Assembly: GCA_950295325.1 (NCBI GenBank)
Contig: OX485808.1
Coordinates: forward strand, 376,501-440,500
Source of the DNA: Polytrichum commune
Lineage: Eukaryota > Streptophyta > Polytrichopsida > Polytrichales > Polytrichaceae
Direction: 5' to 3'
DNA length: 64,000 bases
Positions 46,521 through 58,280 of the stretch are shown here, piece after piece; the first letter of the stretch is position 1, and the number at the start of each line of letters is the position of its first letter. The notes under the pieces are model-generated. The model saw only the letters and a program-made list of their open reading frames with translations. It did not search any database and was not told the DNA's origin. The position numbers and the translations under genes were made by a program.

Positions 46521-48815
46521 TTGATACCACAAAAGGACAACCCCCTTATTTAGTACTCCTCCCTAAAACCTAGTTGTTGCAACTGACCGACCCTACCAGC
46601 TTCATCTTAACCTTTGTATTGTTGTGGATAAGAAAAAAATGAGAATGGAGAATTGTGTAGTTTATATGGTCAATTGTGGAGGTGGTGACACAACGACTCG
46701 TCTTATGTACTATACAATGGCCATTGGGTGGGCTTTACATAGCTTGAACATTTTATTGAGCATGTGGATTCGCTTGGCTTGGTGTGGATGCTAGCTATAT
46801 ATGTCATACGGCTAGACAATGATTTTCTCATCAATTTTTGTTTGTTTGTGTTGTTAACATGTAGCTCCAAATGATAATCCACACTAATAAGAAAAACCAT
46901 TGTAGTTAGCTTGAGGGCTTTACTATAGTTGAAGGATACTGGAGGACTTATCTTTTCTAATTTTGTTCTCATTGCATTGAGAAACACAACTACGACATCT
47001 GAAACGAGGTTCTCCATAACACTCATTCATAAATTGCCACACTCCATATCTAGAAGAAGAAAGGCTCCAATGGCAACCTTGCTGGTAGAAATCCATGTGG
47101 ATTCCCCATGACCCCACCTACTTGGCGCTAGCAGTGACTTGCCACTCACGTGCGCCCCTCTCGTATGGGACCCGACAAACTGTTACGACTAGATAAACTT
47201 ACTAACAATCCTCACTCGCTGACCATGTCACTGAATCTCGGGTTCGGTCCAACTATTGGTGCGCTCTTATAGAGTGAACAATACTTAGGCCGAATGTTAC
47301 TCATTTATGCAAGGATGACTCGACATAAATGAGGCGCGATGCTTCCAAATCCATGGCATTGGGGTGCATCACCATGGCGATGAGTAACATTATCCCCTTA
47401 CTAGTTAATAAAAGGTTCTTATATAAAGATTTCACTAGGCCTCTTTGACCCACTATAAATAAATAAATAAATATACACACACATATATATGTATATCTAA
47501 AAGAGAGATACGACCTCGCGATCCTTCAATAGGGGGTTACGATGATCTACATATTTCAAGCTTGATCACAAGGATTTGTTTCAATCCAATCACTATAATC
47601 CTCTATGGCACAACATTCCCTTGCATGTAGTTGTGGAAAGCATCCAATCATGTGGGGTTGTGGGTTTTTCCAAATAGATTTCTTCTTCACCAAAACGGGG
47701 CTAGAAAATCCGATATTGTTCACCCACCACATTCATTCATTCATTCATTCATTCATTCATTCATGGTCCACTTTTGACATTCCCTTTCGACAACTGTATT
47801 CCACACTCCCAAAGCAAAGTACTACTACTCGGGGGAGGGGAGGCTTCCTTCTCATTGATTCCTCTTGTGGTATTTTCGTGCACGCTGACCGAATCCGCCG
47901 CACGTCCATCGATTTTCTTACCTACCCTCAGTTCGAAATTTGAAAAATGTGATTGATTTTGATTTCATCATTCAAACCACACTAATTGTGGTAAATTAGT
48001 ACTCGTGACGAGGAATCCACACTAAAAAAGAGTCGGGATAATGTTATGGGTGCACATTATTTCTCGAACCAACATTGTATAACATTGGAGTTCAAGAAAC
48101 ACATCATGATATCTTCATTTAAAAGAAGATACCTCAGTTCTTTTTCTAGTGATTTTGTTACAAACACATATTTGATCTTGCATAACTTCTCGTGCTCAAA
48201 AATACACACACACGCACTGAGATTGTCTCCTAATTCTTACCCATTTGGACGCATTGACCATTCAGAGATCAGTTGCATCTACCTTCAAGAAACATGTGCA
48301 TGTCAGTTGTTCGGATGTTTTTTGCTTTGATTCTTGAACTTAGAAAGTGAGTTTATGCTAGTTGGATTTGCATTTTGCATCGATTTTATATGTTACGTTA
48401 CCCACGACTAAAAATGAAAGGAGGAGAACATAGTGAGTGGTTGAAGATTGAAGTGTAACTAGCGGTGCACGTTATTTTCATGTGTAGTGGCGTTTAAGGG
48501 ATGCACAAGGTAACTGACATACATACATGTCCATTGCCCACATTATTTACCATCATTTTTGCAGTCGGTATGGATTACAATTATAGAGGGTGCAAAGTTG
48601 TTGATTGTAAAAAGGTTAATACAAACAACCCAAATTTGGTAGGCCAATCTTAAAAGTAGATGCATAGCACATGTTTGATAGAAGCACACTAATTCTTACT
48701 ACGAAAAATAGAGTGTTCCCCAATAACTACTATAACCAATGTAGTCGCCCAAGTCTTTGCTTTCGTTGGAGGTGTGGTAAGGGTAAGCTCGATTGGTGGG
48801 ATGCTTTCAAAAGGA
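46521..48815. other. Intergenic; microsatellite, no gene recognised
   Basis: Minus-strand frames at 46703-47026 (107 codons) and 46923-47117 (64 codons) overlap in different frames and match nothing I know. (ATTC)n with eight or so units lies at 47731-47764. A CpG-richer patch lies at about 47820-47930. No RNA gene seen. Confidence 0.5.
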
Positions 48816-48821
48816 AAGTTA

Positions 48822-50165
48822 TTGCATACAAGTGTGCTTCTCATTCATCCACCATGTTTACGTTTTGTGATACCTACTATATATGCACATCTTAAATAGC
48901 TGCATAGGCCCTAAATTAGTTCAACGTGGGTCCAATTGAGATGATTTAACTAGAAACTTGAAGGGGCACGGAAAATGAGAGGTACGCTCGTATGCAACAT
49001 CTCCCTCATGCTAAGGATTCGCGGGACCTACTTACCCTCATCCATAATGAAGGTGAAAATGCGGAAACCTATTCATAGCATGTGATTGTTTTAGAAGAGA
49101 TGAGTCAACTTTGGAAACGGACATCAAAGACCACAAAAGAAATCTAGAGGGGCTTCACTTGGAATGAATCGGCCCTCAACTTGTAGGGTGTTAGTTTTTC
49201 ACTAAAGAGTTTGCATAGAAGTCACGACCCCGAACCATGCTCTTGGCTTGGACAAGAGAGAATCGTTGTTTGTTGCACACGAAAGCACTTCTTGTTCATC
49301 CAACATAGGCACATGTCTTGAAATAGTATGTAGAAAATGCAAAAGTTTTGTTCTTAACTTTCTTCTAGGGAGTGACGGTGGTCCATTTGGAATGAATCAG
49401 CCCTCAACTTGTAGGTGGCTACACTAAATATGGTATTTAGTATCATATGATAGTTTATGTGATTGTGGTAACATTTATACCGACATCTCTTATGAACAAC
49501 TTCACAAGTATTGTCATGGATGATTGAAATTTGGATAATAACAACTTGGTACGTAAGTTGACAATGATTGCAACATTGTAAACTTATAAGCTCAATTTTT
49601 TAAAAAGAAAACAAAGAGTGACAAATATTGTTAGGGTTACATTTAATGTTGGTGACACTACAAATAAAATCGATGGTGCTAAATAGAATAATTAGTGTAG
49701 TTTTAGTGTTTCTTTCCTTCCGTAGAGCCTCTTCATCCCTGGTGGACGAGTCCAAATAGATGGACATGACCCCAAGTCATCCCTTGGACTTGTCTACACT
49801 ATGCAAATTGAGCCCACCTTCCACACTTAATTCAAGCAATCGATAGCTGAAGCATTACTATACACCCTAAGTTCTAGAGGTTGTCAAGCCATACTGGACA
49901 GGGAAAGACAATAAACCCTACTCTTGAAACAAAGGAACTCCCCTGAGGACATGGCCAACATGCTCACATTCACATCAACACATCTGACATTCATTTTTTC
50001 AAAATTTTCTTTTATTCATTGTTTCCCATACCAGAAGGCATTGTTGTTGCACACAAGAGCACTTCTCATTCATCCAACATCGGCATATGACATCTTCAAG
50101 ATAGCATGTAAGTTGAACACGGGGGGCAAACGTCTTGTTATTAACTTTGTACTTGGAAGAGAGAG
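48822..50165 (+). repeat. Locally reiterated short repeats (three copies of one, two of another)
   Basis: A block with 'gca.ac.ag.gcacttct.attcatcca' occurs at 48822-48860, 49271-49320 and 50042-50095. A second block, 'ttggaatgaatc.gccctca' plus 'acttgtagg', occurs at 49158-49190 and 49386-49415, with a diverged third copy at 43491-43522. The arrangement suggests an old local duplication later split by a MITE (49419-49700). Confidence 0.6.
49419..49700 (-). mobile_element. CTACACTA-terminal MITE, family 2, copy 3 (reverse orientation)
   Basis: Left end CTACACTAAATATGGTATTT. The right end reads back as CTACACTAATTATTCTATTT. Interior matches the reverse of 5932-6309 ('tcatggatgattgaaatttg', 'ggttacatttaatgttgg'). 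About 280 bp, so internally deleted relative to copies 1 and 2. Confidence 0.78.
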
Positions 50166-50600
50166 AGAAAGGGAAAGGTTGTTGGTTTTGGGTGGTGGGG
50201 GGGGGGGGTCCACAATGATACTCGTTCGTGGAGGCCTGACAAAAAGGCCGATGAGTGAAAGAGGCCAATCCGGTGGTGGGACCATCGTGGGGCCCGCACA
50301 CCGGCCACCCTCCGATCACATGCCATGCCAGCTCCCCCTCTCCATGCCATGCTTGGATGGACTCGTCAAGCTCCGCCTTCGCCTTCAACCAACCAACCAA
50401 CAAACCCACCCACACTCCAACATACAAACAAACAAACAAAGCAAGCAAGTGAGCGCCGCCCCCTTCGCTTTGGTGGACCCATTAAGCTTCTTTACACATG
50501 GCCTCCCCCTCCAACACTTGGCCGCCCCCCGACCCACTTCTTGTTGTGTGGGGCCAAAGCATTCATGAGCGAGTGAGCGAAGTGTGTAAATTTCGCCTTA
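50166..50600. other. CpG-retaining GC-rich segment with poly-G and GC-rich dispersed repeat (50260-50328)
   Basis: Contains a run of about 12 G (50197-50208), the second copy of the 70-bp block at 21837-21906, and an (AAAC)n-like tract near 50390-50440. The 214-codon frame at 49924-50568 (+) crosses these tracts and an opposite-strand 149-codon frame. It is low-complexity and not supported as a gene. Confidence 0.5.
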
Positions 50601-50609
50601 GAGTGTTTC

Positions 50610-51720
50610 AACGGGCTCTTAAACGGTTACTTCTTTACGAGCACGTCGCTTTCTCTTAGGATATGGAACGCGTGATTAGTGTGGAATAGGACATCATCGC
50701 ATATAAGGACCTCTTGAGCGTGTGGGCGTGGGAGGGGGGGGGGGCTTGTTTCCAATGATGTCCCTTCTAGTCGGAAAGGTGTTACTGCACGTAAAGACCT
50801 AGCTGTAATTTCTAGATGACCCACATGTAATAGGAAATCGTAATGCCCTTCATGAAAGTTGGAGGGAGATTACGTTGTGTGAGGGGTATTACTCAACGGG
50901 AGGTGCCAGTGATACCGTACAAAAATTAGGGGTGGGTCTTCGAACGAGATGGTTAGCGGATCAAACTCGAGGTTGTAGCCGTTTTCCTCGTGATTTTTGG
51001 AGCTTGTACGACTATCTTGTTCATCTTTAAAGTGAAGATACTTGTGCTCAGTAAATGGTCATACACTCCCCTCGATTTTGTTGAGTATTGAGCTTAGAAT
51101 AGAGTTATCCGTAAAGTCTCTCAAAGAGGGTCGAAACCATGAGGTTTGATCCTTCTTTGAAAAGACTTTCCAGTAAGAGCTCGCTAGCTTGTTGTGTGCA
51201 TAGGAGTCTATTTTGAAAGTTGGATGAAACTTTTGGGACCTACTCTTCCCACCTCTCAAACTTTGAGTAAATGTTAGGTTTTAAAGTAGGGTATGCGCGT
51301 GGGACCCGTTGTCCTAAAATCCCGGATCGGCCTATGCAAGGCTACCTTGGCCACCCATCCTAGTAGGACAAGCTAGAAAACCCATGTTTCATAGCCTCGC
51401 GCTGTTCTTTGTGCATGATAATTTAAGCATGAAAAGAACTTGGATGACCTAGTGGTAATTCTCATCAACTCATGGTTTGGGACTAAACCCATAGTTTCAT
51501 CTACTTTACTTTATAAATAACTTCAATGCTTGTCATACTTTTGAGCATATAATCCAATTTCTTTTCAACACATGTCCTTTATTTTAATCCGTTTTTGAAG
51601 GTGCACCTAACCACCTACCACTCATATATAGATAGCCGATCAAGATAAATAACCAAATCGTGACATCACCTTACGTTGTGTGGCCCTTATATATTGGGCG
51701 CTTCTAACTCCACATATGAT
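50610..51720 (+). repeat. Dispersed repeat R1, copy 3, interrupted twice
   Basis: R1 segments lie at about 50610-50684, 50945-51105 and 51525-51720. They are separated by about 260 and 420 bp of unrelated DNA compared with copies 1 and 2. Whether the interruptions are insertions or fragments of tandem copies cannot be settled by eye. Confidence 0.55.
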
Positions 51721-51894
51721 TTTGGTTGTCATAACATAATTGAGATCAACTCACTTGGTTTGTAACTGTGAACCATAAGATTATCATTTCAAATTTCAAA
51801 ATTGAGGGAGGGATGCAAAAGTTATAAGCGGTCAAATAGGACATTAAGAAGAAGAAGAAGAAGAAGACTCAAATAAAAAAAATTGGTCATTGAT

Positions 51895-52060
51895 AGACGC
51901 TTCCTCCCAGATTGTGTTAACTATTGAACTTAGAATTGTGAGCACGAGGTTAATCTCATCGTGACACTTGCCTTTTTGGCGGTCAGGCACAACTACAAGC
52001 ATGATCACATACCATCATTACCGATGAGAAACCTTATCCAACGACTTGTTAAACATTGAT
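51895..52060 (+). repeat. Dispersed repeat R1, partial copy directly downstream of copy 3
   Basis: Contains 'gtgttaactattgaacttag', 'cgtgacacttgcctttttgg' and 'cacataccatca', matching the 3' half of R1. (AAG)n at 51846-51868 precedes it. Tandem arrangement with copy 3 suggests local duplication. Confidence 0.5.
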
Positions 52061-54956
52061 ATTATTCTTGATCATTACATTATTCAATTGCTAGCAACCG
52101 TTCCATCCTAAAAACAGTTTAAACGTTTGCTTCACCCAAGTTTATCATGCTGAATATGCTTTGTTGAGAGAATAAACAAAGTATGATTTCGAATAGAATC
52201 CGGATTATTCATGGCCCCACCCAACGTACAGGCGCACTCGAATAATGTTACGATGTTCTTGGTGTGGAATATCTCGTTTGTAGTGTGAGCTACGACATTT
52301 ACCATAATCAATGTAGTGGCAATGACATGTGTAGTAAAATGTAGATTGGGAAGAGAGATAGAAAAGATCGCTCAAATACTACGTACATCTATAAAGGAAA
52401 AGAACATATGAATTCAATTTCATAATTATCGAGGTTGAGAAGTTAGATAAACGTTCACAATATTTAACCACTTGCGAAGCCTAGTGAGGATAAGCTCACG
52501 TGCATTGTTTAAGCGGAACTTAAACATCTTGCCCCAGATTTGAGCGGAACTCGTGTGAAGGTGAATAGGAGCCGATGTCTATCTCGAAAACTGTATGATA
52601 TTATGCATACTATTTTGACTCACTTTTGGATGTACGACTTTACTTTTGAGTGGATGAACGTTTGTTCATTCATCCAACAATGCAACCACACTTTTCCTTC
52701 TTCTACCATTGGCTTGACTCGATTGTTCATGACATATTCTAACTAGAACTTAGTCGCTCTAACTAGGGAATGAATTGGTTCCCGAGAACCAACTAACCTA
52801 CAAACTTTCTCATCCAATCGTGAGGCCTTGTTCGTTCTTTGGACATCGTCTAACGTACCAAGGGCGTGGGGGCATTTGTGGCAAGAGAGGAACTTGAACT
52901 TAACCCCCTAAATGCTTGGGGGTTCCAACTCCAATCGAAGATGCATAATAGAATATGGTTTATGGACATTATTTAGAGTCGACACCAATCCTACTTTTTA
53001 AGGCAAACATGACCATGTGAAGAATCTAACAATGAGAATATAATTTGTTGTTGTTTTCCACGAATGGAATCGCCATAAACAATCAAACGATCAATGAAAC
53101 GGATGAAATTTTACGACTTGGATGAAATTGTTAGTATTATCCACATGTGGTTTCATCACTCCAATAATTGTTGCCACGTCGATTTTGTTGAAAAACTCAA
53201 AATAAGTGTTGGTTGACATACAACACAAACTTGCAAAGAGGGAATTGTAGACCACTTCCACATGATTGGAATAAGGATCATGATTTTCAACGTATGAGTT
53301 CGGGCCCATTTTTCTCTCTCATAAATGGAGTATAATCCAAAGGCAAACGATAGTCAAGTTATCACACTTGTTCGCCTATAAATAACCAAAGTGGTAAAGG
53401 TACTATCATGATATATAAGTGCAATTTTATTTTGCATACAAAGTTATTGAAAGTTCATGTTACCTCCAAAAGCTAGATCATAATACTCTTGAATAGTTAT
53501 TGTCTATATGTCATGAAGTGTTTGCATCTCACGAGACAATTCCACATTATGGTAATTTTAAATTCACATAATCCTTGCACCATTCCAAGAATACATAGTA
53601 TATGTAATCTAGTCAATCATATTAACATTCTCATCAAAACAATGAGAAGCGTGAGTACGATTTACCTATTTGTTTCCTTTAACAATTTTATAATCACATT
53701 CTTGAAATTCTTATTTAAGTGAAATTAAACGTCTTCTTCTTCTTCTTCTTCTTCTTCTTCTTCTTCTTCTTCTTTGTTTTTATTTTTTGTTTCCTTAATT
53801 CTATGATGACCATGTTTTGATGAATAAAAATCAACAAAACTAAATGTCAGAAGAGATATGTGAATCCTCAACGATTGCTAGAATGTTTGGTATTAAAAAA
53901 TGATGGTAAAAATAAATCAACATACTAACATTCTATGTAAAATAGATAGAGTAATTATATAAATTATGATATTTTATATTCAAACTATAAATTTTATTAT
54001 AATCATGTATGCATATTACATTGGAAGATCTTATCATACAATTTGACATGTTATGATTATAGACTAGACTGTGGTCTATACTTAGAGATGGGTTCTTAGT
54101 GTTTCATGTTGAATTTCTATCAGATTCTTTTACGATGCCTTCTCTTAGTGATAATGTTTTTTTATTTTACTTTATTTCTTGAAAAGATAGTTTTATAATA
54201 CATGGAAGAAATGGGGCATTTACTGCCACTTGGGCCTTTAAGGGTAAAAGTAAAAGTAGTTGAAGAAAGAGGCACTCGTGGGAATCTCCAACTCCAACTT
54301 CGAGAGCCATGAACTTTTCACGTGACAATCATGAATGGAAGCTTTTGGAATGCGAGTGTGGATAAGTTTGGTCGGCCGCTAAATTATAAATGTTATGTAG
54401 CCTTGGGGTTGGATTGCTAATGGATGAGTGGAGTTTACTATTCACAATTTGAATCTAATAATTTTGAGAAGCTATTTGACGAGACCAACTATTTAAGGTT
54501 TTTGGCCAAGGGATTTTTTTTTAAAAGGAAAAAGAAATTGGACTAGAGATTATACATTGAAAACAAAATCACGCGATCTATTAAATAACTCATATTGTAA
54601 GTGGACTAAGGCGTGGTCCAAAATTACAACGTGTTTTGAGTTGTGGTGACGAACAAAAGACTTGATAGAATTGCATGTATGACCATAATTATGATAAAGT
54701 CCAAATAGGGTGTCTCGATTTGATCCTTGCTAGTTACCTTTTCGATATAAGATGTTAACATCACATTGTCATGTGTTGACTTTTTATGAACTACATTAAA
54801 AATAAAACTTAACATATATGACTCATGATTCATGTATTTCTCTTGGAGTTTAGACAAATTGCAAGTGTGTTGACCTATTCTCCCTTGTAATCAAAGGTAT
54901 CCAAAAGTCAAAATCTTGCCGGATTTCTGCTAAATTCGTCCTTTAGATTTGAGTTA
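52061..54956. other. Intergenic, AT-rich; (CTT)n microsatellite
   Basis: A pure (TTC/CTT)n tract of about 44 bp lies at 53732-53775. The rest is AT-rich sequence with short unrecognised frames and no element boundaries. Confidence 0.55.
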
Positions 54957-55294
54957 GTACACTAAATATTGTATTTAGTGTCATACGGTGTTTTATTGTC
55001 ACTATGGGAACTTTTTCTAATGACACTTCTTATGAATAAGTTTACAAGCATGGAGCATCCCGACTTACTTTCAGTTCATCTCAATGTCAATTATTGAAAC
55101 AAAGTTCGGTATATATTGCATCCTAGTTTTGAATTCCATAACCAAATAGTGGATGAAAAATCTCTTAGTAAGTAATTGTAACATTGTTAACCTCTAATGC
55201 CCAAAGTGTTTTTACGAGGAATGACACATAATGGTAGGTTTACAATTAGTATCGAGATAGCATTGGTGACACTATATACAAATTTTGGGTATAG
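54957..55294 (-). mobile_element. CTACACTA-terminal MITE, family 2, copy 4 (reverse, right end eroded)
   Basis: Left end 'tagtacactaaatattgtat' then 'ttagtgtcatac'. The interior matches the reverse of copy 1 ('gtcactatgg', 'gacacttcttatgaataagt', 'ggatgaaaaatc'). The right terminus is degraded to 'gtgacactatatacaaattt'. Confidence 0.72.
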
Positions 55295-56439
55295 TTCTTT
55301 GAGTTTTCAAAAGTTCAATGCACCCCCCCCCTCTTATTTTGGTTGGCTTCCCACTTGTGTACCTACAATGAAAGTTGCGGCGGACGGTTAGCAACAACGT
55401 TGATTCATTCATAATTCTCAAACATATCCAATTGCAAAGGACAAGCCACAATGGACGGCAACAATGGACAAGATATTCTCCGTAGGATTCCGGGTGGGAT
55501 GTATATTATAGTGTCTAGTATGCGGGGCCTTGCACAACTACCGATCTCAACACCTTTTTCATGACTAGGGATTGCCCGCTTGCATATAAATTTTAGGAAT
55601 CAAAATACCCAGTTAGCATCAAGTTGTTCCCATGGCCAACGGTTTCCAAAAGAAAGCCATCCAGAAGTAGAAAAAAAGGAAGAAGGAGGGAACTGAACAC
55701 CTGGTGTTCTCACCGACGTGAATATGAGCTCGTTAACCCCATCATGCTCGAGAGCCCCCTTGGTACGTGCTAGGGCGTAGTGCCTACCATTCGGTAGCTG
55801 GGTACTAGAAAGCCATCAATAGGTGTGGCCTTCAAAAGTTTTATTTTCAATAGACATGATTGTACCCTCTCGACCCTTTAGATACTTGCTTGGGATATTG
55901 AACGAAGGCACTTGTGTGTATGGTCTATACACCTACATGATTCCTATGAGTTCTCACTAGGCCTTAAAACAATTATATATATATATAGGTCTGAAAAAAT
56001 ATTTAGTGCATCATCTTATGTCAAAATATCTCAAGCATTAGAAGAAAATACAATCACATGTGACCAATCTCAACATAAATACCCTTTAGAAAAAATGTGT
56101 TTTCATCCAAGGACATCCAAGTCATGTAAATTGATTCAAATCCTTGATTGCATCAGAGTATTCAAATGATTTCAAAAGTGCACTTGATAAATGAATTCAT
56201 TTTTGAGTAGTGTTAGTTTGATATGATCAAATTAAATTGAATGTATGTAGCTTAGAACCCATGTTTTGTGCAAGCCCACTTATAGTAGGACATCAAACAT
56301 ACAATCAATACAAGATGATTATTAGCAAATTCAAATTGTAGCCTTAGCCCATTTTATTCGCAAAGTTTTGTAACACATATGATTGACTCACTCACTTTGA
56401 TGTTGAAGTTTTCTTCTCTTTTCTTCTTGAATTATCAAT
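55295..56439. other. Intergenic; holds copy 2 of the short dispersed repeat at 55711-55800
   Basis: A poly-C run lies at 55322-55332. At 55711-55800 the sequence around GTGAATATGAGCTCGTTA is shared with 9991-10080. On the minus strand a 'ggtgttcagttcc' string just beyond the shared block resembles a pol III B box, which would fit a tRNA-derived SINE. No gene seen. Confidence 0.5.
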
Positions 56440-56572
56440 ACCTTGAACGGGTGTGAACAAGCCGATTGGCACCTACCTACCCCAAGGGCAAGGCCCTAGG
56501 TTGGTTTGAAATATCCAGTTCACCCAGATTACCCCACTGTGATTGGGTGGATCATAGGGAAAATGACTGGAA
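56440..56572 (+). repeat. 5S-associated dispersed repeat, body of copy A
   Basis: Starts 'ccttgaacgg', continues 'aacaagccgattggcaccta' … 'tccagttcacccagattacc' … 'gtgattgggtggatca', matching copies C (17851) and D (13018), and leads directly into the 5S-like domain. Confidence 0.7.
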
Positions 56573-56665
56573 ATTAATCGCTAGGAAGGTCACCCATCCA
56601 CGTACTATTCCAGCCTTAAGCGGCTTAACCTTGGAGTTCCCATGGAATCTGGATTAAGGCCTTTG
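56573..56665 (-). repeat. 5S rRNA-like domain within a dispersed repeat (copy A, best preserved)
   Basis: On the minus strand this reads like a near full-length, diverged 5S rRNA. The + strand shows the complement of the 5S 3' half ('ggtcacccatcc', 'gtacta', 'gcc'), then 'aagcggcttaacc', 'ggagttc' and 'atggaatc'. It shares a modified end ('aaggcctttgg') with 38345-38425 and is embedded in a repeat family, so it is an element-borne 5S sequence. Cassandra TRIMs of vascular plants, which carry 5S in their LTRs, and 5S-derived SINE3 elements are the two known precedents. Too diverged to be a working 5S gene. Confidence 0.82.
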
Positions 56666-57945
56666 GTTTAAGTGACAATTTTGCATGAAAGCATTTTGAA
56701 TTCCAGGGTTAGGCAAAAATGTAATGAAGCTTTGGACAACCACTTGGATTATTCAAGAGTCATGATGAATGGGATGGACGCATCGCAAATGTTTTGGGAG
56801 AGTCATTATTTTGGGTACTTTTGTGTGTCTCTCTCTATCTCTCTATCTCTCTCTCTCTCACACACAATATCAAAATAAACAAATAAACAAATAGTTTTTA
56901 GAAAATTCTTTTAATACCGGTGCATGTTTATTTCAAAGTATTATGTAATATCATTTCCAACAAAAGAGAGAATAGAATTGAAGGTTTATCAATGAGTATC
57001 ATGAGATCTTACCCGGAAAATCGAATGTGTAAATGGAGGTCAAGCAAAGAGGACGAAGGGTGTTTGTAGGGGGACCATGGGGAGGTTCGTTTTTGGGGCA
57101 ATTTTTGATCCCACTCTTTTTAATGACAAATGAAAATTGTACATGAACATATTAGCAAATTCAAATAAGAAACATTCAACCACAAGGGTTGAGGTTGTTG
57201 AGTCTAGAGTCAATATGCATGAGCTAATGTTTTTCCAAATGCTTGAAGAGGGATTGAACTCATAGATAAGCTATAATAGTTTTCTCTAAATATCTACATT
57301 AATGACTTTGGACATGCGCCGCATGTAGACAACACTAATTCCGCCCCCTATACCCGCCTCTCATTATGGTACCCTTATTAAGCATGATGCCGACCTTTGC
57401 TAATTACTTGGTTTAGGGTCGGTATTTAAAAAGTTGAGTGCCAAGGAAGGGCTCATAATGGGCAATGGGCATGTCAAGGCTCCATAGAGAGTGAGTAACA
57501 AGTAACAAAGGTAAGGACTTCCAAAAGCCATGGGTCCATGTAGCTAGTATAAAAGTCGTGGGCCCTTTAGAGCAAATGAAGGTGCATGACACACCAATTT
57601 ATGGGGTTTTGTACAATGGACGGACATAAGAAGGCTATAAGAGACCAACTATGGGGTAGAATGGGATGGAAAAGGCTAGAAAGTGATGGAATAATAATTT
57701 AAAACACTTGCTTTGCAACTACCCATTGGCCTAGTCAAACACCCTTTATATGACGGCATTTGAAACCTAGTAGATGTTGTGAAAAAAACTTCCTACTATA
57801 TTCATGTTGTGGTGTGTGTGTATATATCTATGGCATCTTGTTTCCATTTGCTAAGTTTTCTTTGCCCTCACTTATACAGTTATGATACTCTATATAGGTT
57901 AAACTTGCCAAAGATTTGGTTAAAGCACCCTCTACCTTATATGTT
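56666..57945. other. Intergenic, nothing recognised
   Basis: (CT)n/(CA)n microsatellite at about 56830-56866. No gene or element boundaries supported. Confidence 0.55.
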
Positions 57946-58280
57946 AGAAACCATGTGAGTCATTATCCACAATATATGTACTCGCCTTACATTGTTATAT
58001 AGGTGCCTATGTTAGTCAATCACCAAACGCATGCATGTCCAAAAATCATAAAATCTTCATATATATATATATATATCATGTTTTGAGTCAAAGTTGGATA
58101 CCTTCTAGATTCTTGAGATGGAAAATCATAAATGATCTGCAACGGTTTTCTCTTGAATGAGAACATGAAATTCTTGGATGTAAAACTATATGAGAAACCA
58201 TTTTTAGGTCATTATCCGCAACTTTGATATTGCATAGGTAACTATGCCCATCAATCAATCACCAAACAAACACATGTACA
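57946..58280 (+). repeat. Diverged direct duplication, about 245-bp spacing
   Basis: 57946-58040 and 58192-58280 share 'gaaaccat', 'gtcattatccacaa', 'attg.tataggt.cctatg', 'tcaatcaccaaac' and 'cacatgtac'-type ends. An (AT)n run (58059-58077) lies between. Probably an old tandem duplication. Part of it recurs weakly near 61095-61190. Confidence 0.65.

Noticed and set aside
49924-50568. Longest open frame in the window (214 codons, +)
   Set aside because: It crosses poly-G and AAAC-type low-complexity tracts and a dispersed repeat, overlaps a 149-codon opposite-strand frame, and resembles no protein family.
51345-51420. Third 5S-like domain ('ccacccatcctagta')
   Set aside because: Only about 15 bases match the 5S complement. 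The continuation does not align, so chance or extreme decay cannot be separated.
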